Assembly: GCA_963820545.1 (NCBI GenBank)
Contig: CAWGAJ010000002.1
Coordinates: 1,364,001 to 1,428,000, forward strand
Origin: CAWGAJ01 sp963820545
GTDB taxonomy: Bacteria; Planctomycetota; Planctomycetia; Pirellulales; Thermoguttaceae
DNA length: 64,000 nt
Direction: 5' to 3'
The position numbers were made by a program, and so were the translations under genes. Under the pieces are notes generated by a model, which saw only the letters and a list, made by a program, of their open reading frames with translations, ran no database searches and was not told the origin of the DNA. This document shows positions 44,610 to 53,900 of this stretch, in pieces. Positions within the stretch are counted from its first letter, which is position 1, and every line of letters starts with the position of its first letter.

Positions 44610-46109
44610 CTATCCACTGCCCCCTGCACATTTTTCTCTTTCCAGTCGGCAGCCGCCGCCGCAGACGGGCAAGTCCGGGCACTGCCAACAACGCTCGGGC
44701 AGGCCGGCCGCCCGGGGATCGCGCACGCGATTGCGAAAACTGCGGAACAAATCGCTCTGCCAAATGCGCTGCCAAGGATCGCGCAGGATATTGCCGGCCG
44801 CCACGTAATACGACTGGCACGGCAGCACGTCGCCGTTGGGTTCGATGCAGAGGGAATACTCGCCCGCGTTGCACCGGCGCGGTCCGAGTTCCAATTCCAA
44901 AGGCGAGAGCCGGCAATAATCCGTGGGCGTGTACCACAAAAACCTCATGTCCAAGGCCGCGGCCCGATCGCGCACGGCCGCCAAAACAAAGGGCAGTTCT
45001 TCAGTGGCGACCGCATCGCCGCTCAGTAATCCCCGGCCGGAAAAGATCATCCCGTTCATGGCAAAGGTTCGCAGTCCAAGTTGGTGCAAAAAGTCGACGG
45101 TTTGCCAGGCATGATCGACGTTTCGCCGGGTAAGCGTGGTGTTAGTGATCACATGCAGCCCGGCGGCCAATGCGTTAGTAATGCCTTGGCAGGTTTCTGC
45201 GAAGGAATCCGCGCCGCTCATGGCATTGTGCACTTCTGGGCGGCACGACTGGAGCGTGATCTGCACGTGACTCAATCCGGCCTGAGCCAGAGAATCAACA
45301 TAGGCGCGATCGGCCAATCGCCGGCCGTTGGTGTTCAGGCCCGTGATCAGCCCAAGTTGTTCGGCCTTGCGGATCAGTTCATCGAGGCCGGGAAACAAGG
45401 TGGGCTCGCCGCCGGTGAAGATGACGTGAGGTACGCCCACGTCGGCCAATTTGCGCAATATTTTTTTCCACTGGAGCACCGATAGACCCTCACCCTGACC
45501 CTCTCCGGGCACCGACCGAAGGTTGGTCGGGAGAGGGGACTTTTGAGACTGAGATTCCGGGCGGTTGTAGCAATGCGGGCAGGCGTTGTTGCAGCCGTAA
45601 CTGAGCGCCAGATCGGCCTTGTAAGGGGCGGTAATCGGCATGCTAAACGGCGGCGCCTGAAACGCTTCCAAGCCACACGTGGGACAATCGTCGATGGTGG
45701 TTTTAAGATGCCGCACCAAGTTGTACATCTGCTGGACGTGCTGCCTGATTTTGCCGTTTTTCACACCGCTAAAATGACCGTTTAATGACGTTACAACTTG
45801 CTCCCGCGTCAAACCATCCAGAGCGAATTTGACAATCATCGCCGCGGATGAATTGAGATGGATAGTCTCGCTCGCATTGACCATTAGTACGCCAGAGCCA
45901 TCGTTTCCGATGCGCAAGTGAAGGCGTCGCCTTGCGCCAGGCGGACAAACGTAATAGGTGAACAGCCCCGGCCGAAACGCCGACCGCGCCCGCACCAATG
46001 TCCACCATTCCCGCACGTCCCGATGCAGGGCGGCAAACGGACGCTTTAGCCAGCCGAGTAAGACGGTTTTTAAAACCGTCCTACCAACGACCTGATGGGC
46101 GTTTACCAT
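44610..46109 (-). CDS. radical SAM/SPASM enzyme with PqqD-like N-terminal domain
   Basis: 499 residues from ATG 46109. Residues about 45-135 form a PqqD-like (RiPP recognition element) domain: RLHLRIGNDGSGVLMVNASETIHLNSSAAMIVKFALDGLTREQVV. The radical SAM core has CNNACPHC at 173-180 and TGGEP at 232-236. The C-terminal SPASM region (RRCNAGEYSLCIEPNGDVLPCQSYY ... CWQCPDLPVCGGGC) binds auxiliary iron-sulfur clusters. Such enzymes modify ribosomal peptides. Two dispersed repeats lie in frame: a palindrome encoding residues 9-18, and a 56-base element encoding residues about 190-209, between the cluster loop and GGEP. The ATG overlaps the stop of the zinc-ribbon gene (ATGGTAA). The longer start at 46223 overlaps that gene too far. 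Confidence 0.9.
   Translation of the reverse strand: MVNAHQVVGRTVLKTVLLGWLKRPFAALHRDVREWWTLVRARSAFRPGLFTYYVCPPGARRRLHLRIGNDGSGVLMVNASETIHLNSSAAMIVKFALDGLTREQVVTSLNGHFSGVKNGKIRQHVQQMYNLVRHLKTTIDDCPTCGLEAFQAPPFSMPITAPYKADLALSYGCNNACPHCYNRPESQSQKSPLPTNLRSVPGEGQGEGLSVLQWKKILRKLADVGVPHVIFTGGEPTLFPGLDELIRKAEQLGLITGLNTNGRRLADRAYVDSLAQAGLSHVQITLQSCRPEVHNAMSGADSFAETCQGITNALAAGLHVITNTTLTRRNVDHAWQTVDFLHQLGLRTFAMNGMIFSGRGLLSGDAVATEELPFVLAAVRDRAAALDMRFLWYTPTDYCRLSPLELELGPRRCNAGEYSLCIEPNGDVLPCQSYYVAAGNILRDPWQRIWQSDLFRSFRNRVRDPRAAGLPERCWQCPDLPVCGGGCRLEREKCAGGSG
45486..45541. repeat. CCCTCTCCGGGCACC repeat inserted in a radical SAM gene
   Basis: Reads ccctcaccctgaccctctcc then gggcaccgaccgaaggttgg then tcgggagagggga. 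It is in frame and encodes SPLPTNLRSVPGEGQGEGL. A related copy lies at 329-374. Confidence 0.85.
46058..46084. repeat. GTAGGACG palindrome, copy 3, in coding sequence
   Basis: gtaagacggtttt / aaaaccgtcctac with a one-base centre. It lies inside the radical SAM gene, encoding GRTVLKTVL just after the start codon. Confidence 0.85.
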
Positions 46110-46453
46110 TTCGGCGCTTCCTCCAACTGATAGGCCGTGCCGCAATAAGGACAATTGATGAAAATCCCGCCCGCCCTCACGCTGATCGAATCTTTGTTCA
46201 GGATGCCGCCGCAGGAGCGGCACTTCATTTGTTCCAAGTTGACGTCGCCGGATAAATCAATCTTCTGGATGAGGGTCGTTTCCGATGGTTTTGGTTTCAT
46301 CAGTGCAAGCCATAAAAATGCCACCGCAGTCGCAAGTAATACTACACCCACGATGATAGTAAATATATTGCCTCTCCCGCTTGCACCTGCTACTACAAAC
46401 ATGATTCCAAAAAAAGTAAGAAACGCGGCCAACGGATAAGCAACGAGTTTCAT
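46103..46453 (-). CDS. small membrane protein with C-terminal zinc ribbon
   Basis: 116 residues from ATG 46453. Two hydrophobic helices (about 5-22 and 29-52) are followed by a linker and a zinc ribbon: MKCRSCGGILNKDSISVRAGGIFINCPYCGTAYQLEE, i.e. CX2C and CX2C about 20 residues apart. First gene of the radical SAM operon, and its stop overlaps the start of the next gene. It may anchor or deliver the tail substrate at the membrane, by analogy with small helper proteins of other modification systems. The start at 46492 would lie in repeat DNA and is less likely. Confidence 0.78.
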   Translation of the reverse strand: MKLVAYPLAAFLTFFGIMFVVAGASGRGNIFTIIVGVVLLATAVAFLWLALMKPKPSETTLIQKIDLSGDVNLEQMKCRSCGGILNKDSISVRAGGIFINCPYCGTAYQLEEAPKW

Positions 46454-46456
46454 GAT

Positions 46457-46600
46457 AGTTGAGGGATTGGGGATTAGTAGGACGGTTTTCAAAACCGTCT
46501 TACTTGGGGATTTGTAAAAGTGTGCAGTGGACGGTGGACAGTGAGTCGGAGATCGGGGATTGGGGAATCAGGCGAGATGTAACACTGTGTTTGGCTTTAA
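46457..46600. repeat. mosaic of dispersed repeats upstream of the radical SAM operon
   Basis: In order: gggattggggatta, GTAGGACG palindrome copy 4 (46477-46503), ggacggtggacagtg, cggagatcggggattgggga. The same blocks recur inverted at 50833-50945. No gene is present in 46454-46860. Confidence 0.75.
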
Positions 46601-46863
46601 CATTTTTTTATAACAACCTTGGTGCATAATGTCGGGTCTAATTTACAACAACCTATCACATTTCCGCTACCCCGTACTTCGTGCTCCGTACTGCGTACTT
46701 TAAGAAGCACAGAAAATTCTTATAAAACAAGGACGTAATGCCTATCCGTTCATTTCAATTCCTGATACCTGTTTGTAATCTGTAACTATTTATCACATAA
46801 CACCTTATGAATAAACCATTAGATTATATGTATTCATGCCAGAAGCAATTTCAGCCTCACCTA

Positions 46864-46893
46864 TTGACAACCGATATATAAACTTGCTATATA
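46864..46893 (+). promoter_or_regulatory. promoter with overlapping inverted repeat, likely PadR operator
   Basis: TTGACA (46864-46869), 18-base spacer, TATATA (46888-46893). An inverted repeat atatata-N7-tatatat (46874-46894) overlaps the spacer and -10, with a further gatatatat at 46903. Such AT palindromes at the promoter of a padR gene suggest self-repression. Confidence 0.6.
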
Positions 46894-46924
46894 TAGATTA
46901 ACGATATATATGGAAAGGAATGCT

Positions 46925-47290
46925 ATGGCAGAAAAAACTCACAGCGAGATGATTCGCGGCAGCTTGGACTTGTTGGTGTTATCGATCCTGGCCCACGAGC
47001 CAAAATACGGCTATCTGATCCAGCAGAGCCTGGCCGAGGCGACCGGCGGAATGGTCAGCGTGCAGGCCGGAACCCTATATCCCTTGCTGCATAAACTGGA
47101 GGCCGAGCGTTTGATCCGCAGCCGGTGGGATGAAACGACCGGGCGCAAGCGCAAGTGGTACGAACTGACACCGGCCGGGCACAAGCAATTGCATCAGCAG
47201 GCCCATCAGTGGCGCGAGTATGCCGAATGTGTGTGGCGCATGCTTAGTCCGGTATTTCCCGGATCGTGCAGTCCCGTGGGAGGTGTGTGA
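46925..47290 (+). CDS. PadR-family transcriptional regulator
   Basis: 121 residues. Winged helix: EMIRGSLDLLVLSILAHEPKYGYLIQQSLAE, GTLYPLLHKLEAERLIRSRWDE, RKRKWYELTPAGHKQL, the PadR signature. It has a short C-terminal helix, so it belongs to the small PadR subfamily 2. GGAAAGGA lies just before ATG 46925, which is preferred over 46910. It overlaps the next gene by TGATG. Family members repress membrane or transporter genes in response to small ligands; here the target is probably its own operon. Confidence 0.92.
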   Translation: MAEKTHSEMIRGSLDLLVLSILAHEPKYGYLIQQSLAEATGGMVSVQAGTLYPLLHKLEAERLIRSRWDETTGRKRKWYELTPAGHKQLHQQAHQWREYAECVWRMLSPVFPGSCSPVGGV

Positions 47291-48444
47291 TGAATGGCGG
47301 AATGAGTCCCGAAGAATTCCAGAATTACTTGGGCTTGCTTAGTCGTCTGTTACGGCTCAAGACGACCGAGCGCGAAGCCATCGCCGAGGAGTTGCGTTCT
47401 CATCTGGAAGAACGCCTGGCGGCATTGACCGCCGAGGGAATCGAGCCGACTCGGGCAATATCCATGGCATTGGCGGAGTTTGGCGACGCGGCCGCGTTGG
47501 CCGCCGAGTTCACCGCCGTTTCACGAATCTACAAAAGGAGATGGATCATGCGTCTCACGGTCGGATCGATCGCGGCCAGTGTAATAATGGCCGCTGTGCT
47601 GATTTCTTATTGGCCGGGCGGACCAGCGCATTTGAACCAAAGCACGGCCCAGGCCGAACAAGCCCAACAAAAAACAGTGTCCAAACCCGAAGCAAAGATT
47701 GATGCTAATACCGAGACCCAGGCAAAGCTCGAACAACTTAGCGATGCTGATTTCGTGGAAACGCCTCTAAGTCAGGTATTGGAATATATGGCCGATGTTA
47801 CCAAAGTACAGTTTCATCTGGACAACAGAACATTAACCGATGCGGGTGTAACGTCGGATACACCCATTACATTTCACTTGAAAAATGTTCCCTTTGAGAT
47901 GATGTTGCGATTAATGTTCAGGGACCTGAATCTTGGCTACTGGCTGGACAACGGCGTGGTGATTGTATCCACGGCGGAGGAAGTCGAAGCACATCTCGAG
48001 ACGCGCATCTATCGAATCGACGATCTGATAATTGCTCCATCAGCGGACAGGGTAAGTGAAAGCACTCCGGATACCTCGGTAAGAAAACATTATAAAGTAA
48101 AGTACGACAGTCTGATCGAATTGATCGCCACGACCGTTCGTCCCACGTCCTGGGCTTGTGTCGGCGGTGTGGGTTCAATTGCTCCATATCGGGGAACTCT
48201 TGTCATTTCACAAACTGCTGACGTTCATCGAGAGATTCTGAAATTTCTAAATGACTTGAGACAGTCGATCAATCCAGATATTGTTGACGAAGATTCGCCG
48301 CAAATCCGAAAACCGGCAACGATGGGTGCTATGGGAGGCGGAATGTCCGGCATGGGAATGTTTGGATCAAGTGATAAAAAATCTGATGACAAAGATACCA
48401 CAAAGCCTTCTTCCGACCCGCAGAATAAGGCCCCGGGGAGGTAG
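47290..48444 (+). CDS. membrane protein with N-terminal permease-prefix helices and a secretin-like short domain
   Basis: 384 residues. Residues about 5-75 (MSPEEFQNYLGLLSRLLRLKTTEREAIAEELRSHLEERLAALTAEG and the AMALAEFGDA helix) are the HAAS/permease-prefix type domain often encoded beside PadR regulators. One membrane helix (about 88-106) follows. The periplasmic part contains an STN-like fold (FVETPLSQVLEYMADVTKVQFHLDNRTL and PITFHLKNVPFEMMLRLMFRDLNLGYWLDNGVVIVST) and a second repeat ending DVHREILKFLNDLRQ, as in secretin N-domains. The tail is Met/Gly and Asp/Lys rich. The STN-like pair makes it a planctomycete-specific fusion; function unknown. Confidence 0.8.
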   Translation: MNGGMSPEEFQNYLGLLSRLLRLKTTEREAIAEELRSHLEERLAALTAEGIEPTRAISMALAEFGDAAALAAEFTAVSRIYKRRWIMRLTVGSIAASVIMAAVLISYWPGGPAHLNQSTAQAEQAQQKTVSKPEAKIDANTETQAKLEQLSDADFVETPLSQVLEYMADVTKVQFHLDNRTLTDAGVTSDTPITFHLKNVPFEMMLRLMFRDLNLGYWLDNGVVIVSTAEEVEAHLETRIYRIDDLIIAPSADRVSESTPDTSVRKHYKVKYDSLIELIATTVRPTSWACVGGVGSIAPYRGTLVISQTADVHREILKFLNDLRQSINPDIVDEDSPQIRKPATMGAMGGGMSGMGMFGSSDKKSDDKDTTKPSSDPQNKAPGR

Positions 48445-48469
48445 CAGCAGCGGCGGCGGTCGGGTGACA

Positions 48470-48850
48470 CGCCCAGAATGAAGTGATGGGCGTGGTGGTA
48501 AACGCTGGTCGTTCGATCTGTACAGTAGCAGCCACGCCCTTCGTTCCTCAGGGCGTGCCACCCAATCCGCCAATAGCGGCCGGGACTGTCCCCTTTAGCC
48601 AAAGGCCCTAAATTCCGCAGTCCCTTATTTTTTCGCTCTTTTTCCAACATCATCTTCCTTCCTCTTGACCCTAGTGGTTAAAAACACTATTGTTCGCGCT
48701 AATTATTGCATGTTTGTCAGATTGTCTTTTCTACTTTTCCGCTCGTAGGGTGTGTGAAACGCACTATTACGAGCAATGATATGAAATGGTGGTGCGTTGC
48801 ACGCACCCTACGTCGGCTATTGCGGGCGTACAAGCACGCACCCTACATTT
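48470..48850. repeat. dispersed repeat cluster
   Basis: Holds copy 2 (inverted) of the composite GTGGCACGCC repeat (48483-48573), and a pair gtagggtgtgtgaaacgcac / gtgcgttgcacgcaccctac (48746-48830) with another gcacgcaccctac at 48834-48846. Nothing else in this 440-base gap. Confidence 0.7.
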
Positions 48851-48883
48851 CGATATTTATTGGCCGAAGGAGTGCAAGGAAGC

Positions 48884-50734
48884 ATGTACCGGCGACATAA
48901 AACATTTAACTTTGGTCTTATAGTATTGATTTTCTTCTGCCAATGCGGCTGTGCATGGCTGGGCGACATGACCGTCCATTCAAAAAGCCTGGAGGAAACG
49001 CAGCCGGTCGAGCATCACACGCGGCTGGTTGGCGACCTTGCCGTGCCATTTGGGCTTTATCCGGTGCGCGTGGAGGCCGTGGGTTTGGTTACCGGATTGC
49101 ATGGCACGGGCAGCGATCCTCCGCCATCGCCGCAGCGGGCGCTTTTGATTGAAGAGATGCAGACCCGGAGCGTGACAAATCCCAATTCGGTATTGGCCTC
49201 GGGCAACACTTCACTAGTGCTAATGCAAGGCTTTTTACGGCCGGGGATTCAGAAGGGCGATCACTTTGACGTGGAATTGCGCGTTCCCGGACAGAGCGAA
49301 ACCACCAGCCTCCGCGGCGGCTATCTCTTGGAAACCCAACTCCGCGAGATGGCTGTTTTAGAAAATCGTGTGCGGGAAGGGAATGTTTTGGCGCTGGTGC
49401 AGGGGCCAGTTTTAGTCGATCCTTTAGCCGATGCCAAGAGCGATAAAGTGGCGGCGTGTCGCGGTCGAATTCTCGGCGGCGGCGTGGCCCTGAAATCGCG
49501 ATCACTGGGACTGGTGCTTAAACCGGATTATCAAAGCGTGGCGAACAGCTCGCACGTGGCAAACGCGGTGAACCGCCGCTTTCACACTTTTCAGAACGGC
49601 GTCAAGGTGGGCATGGCAAAGGCGAAGACCGACGAATACATCGAGTTGACCGTACATCCGCGCTACAAAGACAATATCGCCCGATACGTGGAAGTGGTGC
49701 GCGCGTTGGCGATTTCCGAATCGGCGTCGAATCGCATGGAGCGCGTGCTCGACTTGGAACGGCAATTGTTCGAGCCGGCCTCTTCGGCCCAAGCCGCGCT
49801 GCAATTGGAGGCCCTGGGCCAGGACGGCGCGCCCACGCTGCTTAAGGCCCTGGAGTCGAAAGATCCGGAGGCGCGTTTTTATGCCGCCGAGGCATTGGCA
49901 TATCTCGATCGCCGCGAGGCGGCCGAAGCGTTGGGCCGGATCGCCGCAGACCAGCCCGCGTTTCGGGTGTTCGCCCTTACCGCGCTCAGTTCCATGCAGG
50001 ATTTCGCGGCCTCTGAGCAACTCCGCGCTTTGCTCTCCTCTTCCAGCGTGGAAACCCGGTACGGCGCCTTTCGCGCCTTGTGGACAATGAACAAGAAGGA
50101 TCCCCTGGTGGCCGGCGAAAATCTCGGCGGCCAGTTCAAGTACCACGTACTCGATGTTGCCAATCCGCCGTTGATCCATGTCACCTACAACCGCCTGCCC
50201 GAGATCGTGCTTTTTGGCAAGGAGCAAAACTTGCTTCCGCCGCTGTCGGTTAACGCGGGCAATCAGATTATGATCAATAGCACGACTTCCGGCGAAATTG
50301 CGGTGAGCAAGTTTGCCGTTAAGGAAGGCGATCAAAAGCGGATTGTGTCCTCAAACGTGGACGAAGTGATCCGGGCCGTGGTGGAGCTCGGCGGCACGTA
50401 TCCCGATGTGGTGCAAATGCTCCAAGAGGCAAAGGCCTGCGGGGCCTTGGCCAGCCGGTTCGAGGTCGACGCTGTTCCCGAGGCCGCTCGTACTTATGAG
50501 CGCATGGCTGGCGAGGAGGACGTTTCTTCAGAAGCCAAGAAGGTCGATAAGGCGATTCCAAAAAGTCCTACTCCAGATTTATTCCATAAAAAGGTGGATC
50601 GGACATCATCCGAAGATGGGGATGATTCACCAAAAACATCCTCAGATGAGTCTTCAGAGGGAAAAACCCCTGGAAAAACCCCTTCCAAGACGGGTTTCTG
50701 GGGTAAAATGTTTGGATTCGCTGCGAAGCAGTGA
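48884..50734 (+). CDS. lipoprotein with FlgI (P-ring)-like domain and HEAT-type repeats
   Basis: 616 residues from ATG 48884 (AAGGA before it). The lipobox region CQCGCAWLGD suggests lipidation. Residues about 55-260 resemble the flagellar P-ring protein: YPVRVEAVGLVTGLHGTGSDPPPS, NSVLASGNTSLVLMQGFLRPG, GDHFDVELRVPGQSETTSLRGGYLLETQL, QGPVLV. Then come HEAT-like helices (SKDPEARFYAAEALAYLDRREAAEALGRI) and a tail of Ser/Lys/Asp. No flagellar gene lies nearby, and the fusion order is not that of FlgI. The start at 48797 is rejected because it runs through repeat DNA. Confidence 0.75.
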   Translation: MYRRHKTFNFGLIVLIFFCQCGCAWLGDMTVHSKSLEETQPVEHHTRLVGDLAVPFGLYPVRVEAVGLVTGLHGTGSDPPPSPQRALLIEEMQTRSVTNPNSVLASGNTSLVLMQGFLRPGIQKGDHFDVELRVPGQSETTSLRGGYLLETQLREMAVLENRVREGNVLALVQGPVLVDPLADAKSDKVAACRGRILGGGVALKSRSLGLVLKPDYQSVANSSHVANAVNRRFHTFQNGVKVGMAKAKTDEYIELTVHPRYKDNIARYVEVVRALAISESASNRMERVLDLERQLFEPASSAQAALQLEALGQDGAPTLLKALESKDPEARFYAAEALAYLDRREAAEALGRIAADQPAFRVFALTALSSMQDFAASEQLRALLSSSSVETRYGAFRALWTMNKKDPLVAGENLGGQFKYHVLDVANPPLIHVTYNRLPEIVLFGKEQNLLPPLSVNAGNQIMINSTTSGEIAVSKFAVKEGDQKRIVSSNVDEVIRAVVELGGTYPDVVQMLQEAKACGALASRFEVDAVPEAARTYERMAGEEDVSSEAKKVDKAIPKSPTPDLFHKKVDRTSSEDGDDSPKTSSDESSEGKTPGKTPSKTGFWGKMFGFAAKQ

Positions 50735-50767
50735 TGTACGTACAGGTTTTCGACGCAGAGTGTCGAG

Positions 50768-50945
50768 TTAGTATGTTCCCACGCGGAGCGTGAGAACAAG
50801 GATAAAATTTATTTCCGACTTCCAACTCCCCAGTAAGACGACTTTCAAAGTCGTCCTACTAATCCCCGATCTCCGATTCACTGTCTACTGCCCACCGTCC
50901 ATTGCTCACCAATCCCTAATCCCCAATCTCTAATCCCTTCTTCCC
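50768..50945. repeat. dispersed repeat mosaic upstream of smc
   Basis: gttcccacgc/gcgtgagaac palindrome (50771-50794), GTAGGACG palindrome copy 5 (50833-50859), then ccgatctccgattcactg, tctactgcccaccgtccatt and ccctaatccccaatctctaatccc blocks. The mosaic at 46457-46600 is its inverse. Confidence 0.75.
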
Positions 50946-53900
50946 ATGCTCAAAGCACTCGAACTTGTCGGTTTCAAGAGTTTTGCCGACCGCACGCGGT
51001 TCGAGTTTCCCCCTGGCATTACCGTGGTGGTGGGGCCAAACGGTTCGGGCAAGTCAAACGTGGTCGACGCCATTAAGTGGGTCTTGGGCGAACAGAGCGT
51101 CAAAAGCCTGCGCGGCAAAGAGATGGCCGACGTGATTTTCAACGGATCCGGCACTCGTCGGGCCGTGAACACCGCCGAAATCACGCTCACTCTGGATAAC
51201 TCCAAGCACGTGTTGCCTATCGATACGACCGAAGTTCACATCACTCGCCGCGTCTATCGCAGCGGCGAGGGCGAGTATCTGATCAATCGCGGTCCTGCCC
51301 GACTGCGTGATATTCGCGATCTGCTTTCGGGCACGGGTATGGGCACGCAGGCCTATAGTGTCATCGAGCAGGGGAAGGTGGACGTTTTACTGCAATCTTC
51401 GGCGCGGATCGGCGCATTATTTTCGAGGAGGCGGCGGGGATCAGCCGCTTCAAGCTGCGAAAAATAGAGGCCTTGCGGCGTCTGGAACGAGTCGATCAGA
51501 ACCTCTTGCGCCTGCGGGACATTGTCGACGAGGTGGAAAACCGCCTGCGGAGCGTGCGTGCTCAGGCCGGCAAAGCGCGACGCTATAAGGAATACTACGA
51601 CCGCCTGCAAGAACTGCGCACCCAGGTGGGGCTGGTCGACTGGCAACGTTTGACCGAACACCTGGGCGGTTTTGAGCGCGAGATCGCAACTCTCGGAGAG
51701 CAACGCGACACCGCCTTGGCCTCGGCCGAAGCCATCGAGGCCCGGCTCTTGGCAATCGAGACCAATTTAGGCGAGATCAACGAAGGCATTCGCCAATCGG
51801 AAAGTCATATTGCCGCCGACCGCGAGCGCATTGCCGCGGCCGAGTCGTCCATCGAGCACGAGCGCGCCCGCTCAAGAGATTTGGAACAGGAAATCGCCCG
51901 GCATCGTCGCCAGATCGTGTCGCTCAGCGCACGGACGGACGATTTAGAGCAGGAACTGGGCGATGCGACCCGGCAGCGCGCGGCCGCCTTGGAACAGCAA
52001 AGACAAGTCGCCCGTCGCTTGGTCGAAGCCGAACGAGAGCTGACCGAACTGATGGCGGTTTTGGATCAACTCCGCGGCGAGAACGAGCAACGCCGCGCGG
52101 CGTTCATGCAGCAGATGCGGTCTTCCGCCGCGCTGGGCAATGAAACCAGCGCGCTGGAAACTCAGGTGTCGGCCGCTGCGGCGACCGCCGACCGTTGTCG
52201 TGCCCGCCTGGCCGGCTTGGATCGTCAGGTCGACGTTCTGCAAGAGGAATTGACTCGTTTGCACAACCAGCAACAGCAGGCCCTCCAACAGTTGGACGAG
52301 CGCGAAAGCCGGCTTGTTGCCGCAAAAGATGAACTGAAACAATTTCAGGGGCAATTAACCGCGCCAGGAAGAATTGATCGGACTGAGGCAGCGCCGCGGC
52401 GGCTCGGCCGAAAGGGCGGCGATCCTTGAGGAACTGGTGCATCGTCAGGAGGGGCTCAGCGCCGGGGTGAAAGAAGTGCTGGCCCGGGCAGGCAATCGGG
52501 CCGACGCCCCCTTCCGCCACGTTTTCGGCCTGGTGGCCGACTTGCTCAGCGCCAGCGTTGAGGCGGCCCCGCTTATCGAAATAGCCTTGGATCAGACCGC
52601 TCACTACGTGGTGGCTTCTCCTCGCAACGAACTGATCGACTACTTGCAAAAAGAGGGCCATCGTTTTGCCGGTCGGGTGGGTTTTATTTGGTTTGATGCC
52701 CGCTGGGAAGAAACCGCCCATGGTCAGGCGAATTTGGAAGGCCAGCCCGGCGTATTGGGCAGGGCCGATAATTTTGTGGAAACCGAACCCCGCTTCGTCC
52801 CCTTGGCCCGGCGATTGCTTTGTCGCACCTGGCTTGTGGAAAACTTGTCTCAAGCCCAGCGCTTGGCCGAAAACGTCGGCCGCGGGTTCAATTTCGTGAC
52901 CCTTTCGGGCGAACTGCTGCAAGCCGACGGGACGCTGGTGGTCGGTCCCCGGCACGGCTCCACGGGATTGATCACGCGCCGCAGCGAACTGCGAGCTTTA
53001 CATTCGCAGTTGGAGGAACTGCAAACCGCCATTGCCGCGGCGGAAACGGCGGTCGCCGGCCGGGAAGCACAAATCGCCGACCAGCAGCAACTTGTCGCGG
53101 CGCGGGAAAGCGAACGCCAGCAGTCGGCCGACCATCTGGCGCAAAACAGGCTTCTGATGACTGCCGCCGAGGACGCCGCGCACAATTGGACCAGCAACGC
53201 GTCGTCCAGCAGTCCGAACTCACCGCGGCCCAGGAGCAACATCAAACGGCCTCTAAACTCTTGGTCGAAGCCCAACAAAAGCGAAAAGAACTCGACTGGA
53301 ACCTGGCCGAATCCGAAAAACTTCTGCAACAAATGGGCGAGCAGATCGACCGCCTGGAGAATCAACGCCTCTTGCACGGCCGCGAAACCACCGAGATCAA
53401 GGTGGAATTGGCCAAGAGCGAAGAGCGGCTGCGCAATCTCGAAGCCCGCTTGCGCCAATTGGAGGAAAATCGGCAGGAGCGTTATCGGGCAGTGGAAGAA
53501 AGCCGCGAACGCCTGGCCGAATGCAGCCAGCGGGCCGAGACCGCGAGCTGGAACATCTTGCGCCGAATCCGAAATCGCCGAATTGTATCTCCGCAAAGAA
53601 TCTTCCGCTCAGCAAACCGTGAACCTGGTCAACGAGCGCGAGGAGCTTCGCGCAGCGCGGGGAATTGACCGGCGAGGGGCAAAAAATCCGCGCCAAGGTC
53701 CGCAAGCTCGAGGATAAAATCCACGCCGAGGAACTATCCGCCAACGAGGTGCGTCACCAGCGCGCCGCCTTGGCCGACCGGCTCCGCGAGGATTACGGCA
53801 TCGAACTGGCCGAACTGGAGCACGATCCTAACGCCGAAGAACAGCATCACCGCGAGGAAGTGCAGCAGGAAATCGACGACTTGCGCCGCAAAATCGCCAA

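Noticed and set aside
48884..50734. Flagellar operon
   Set aside because: Only a P-ring-like domain is present, fused to HEAT repeats, with no hook, rod or motor genes nearby.
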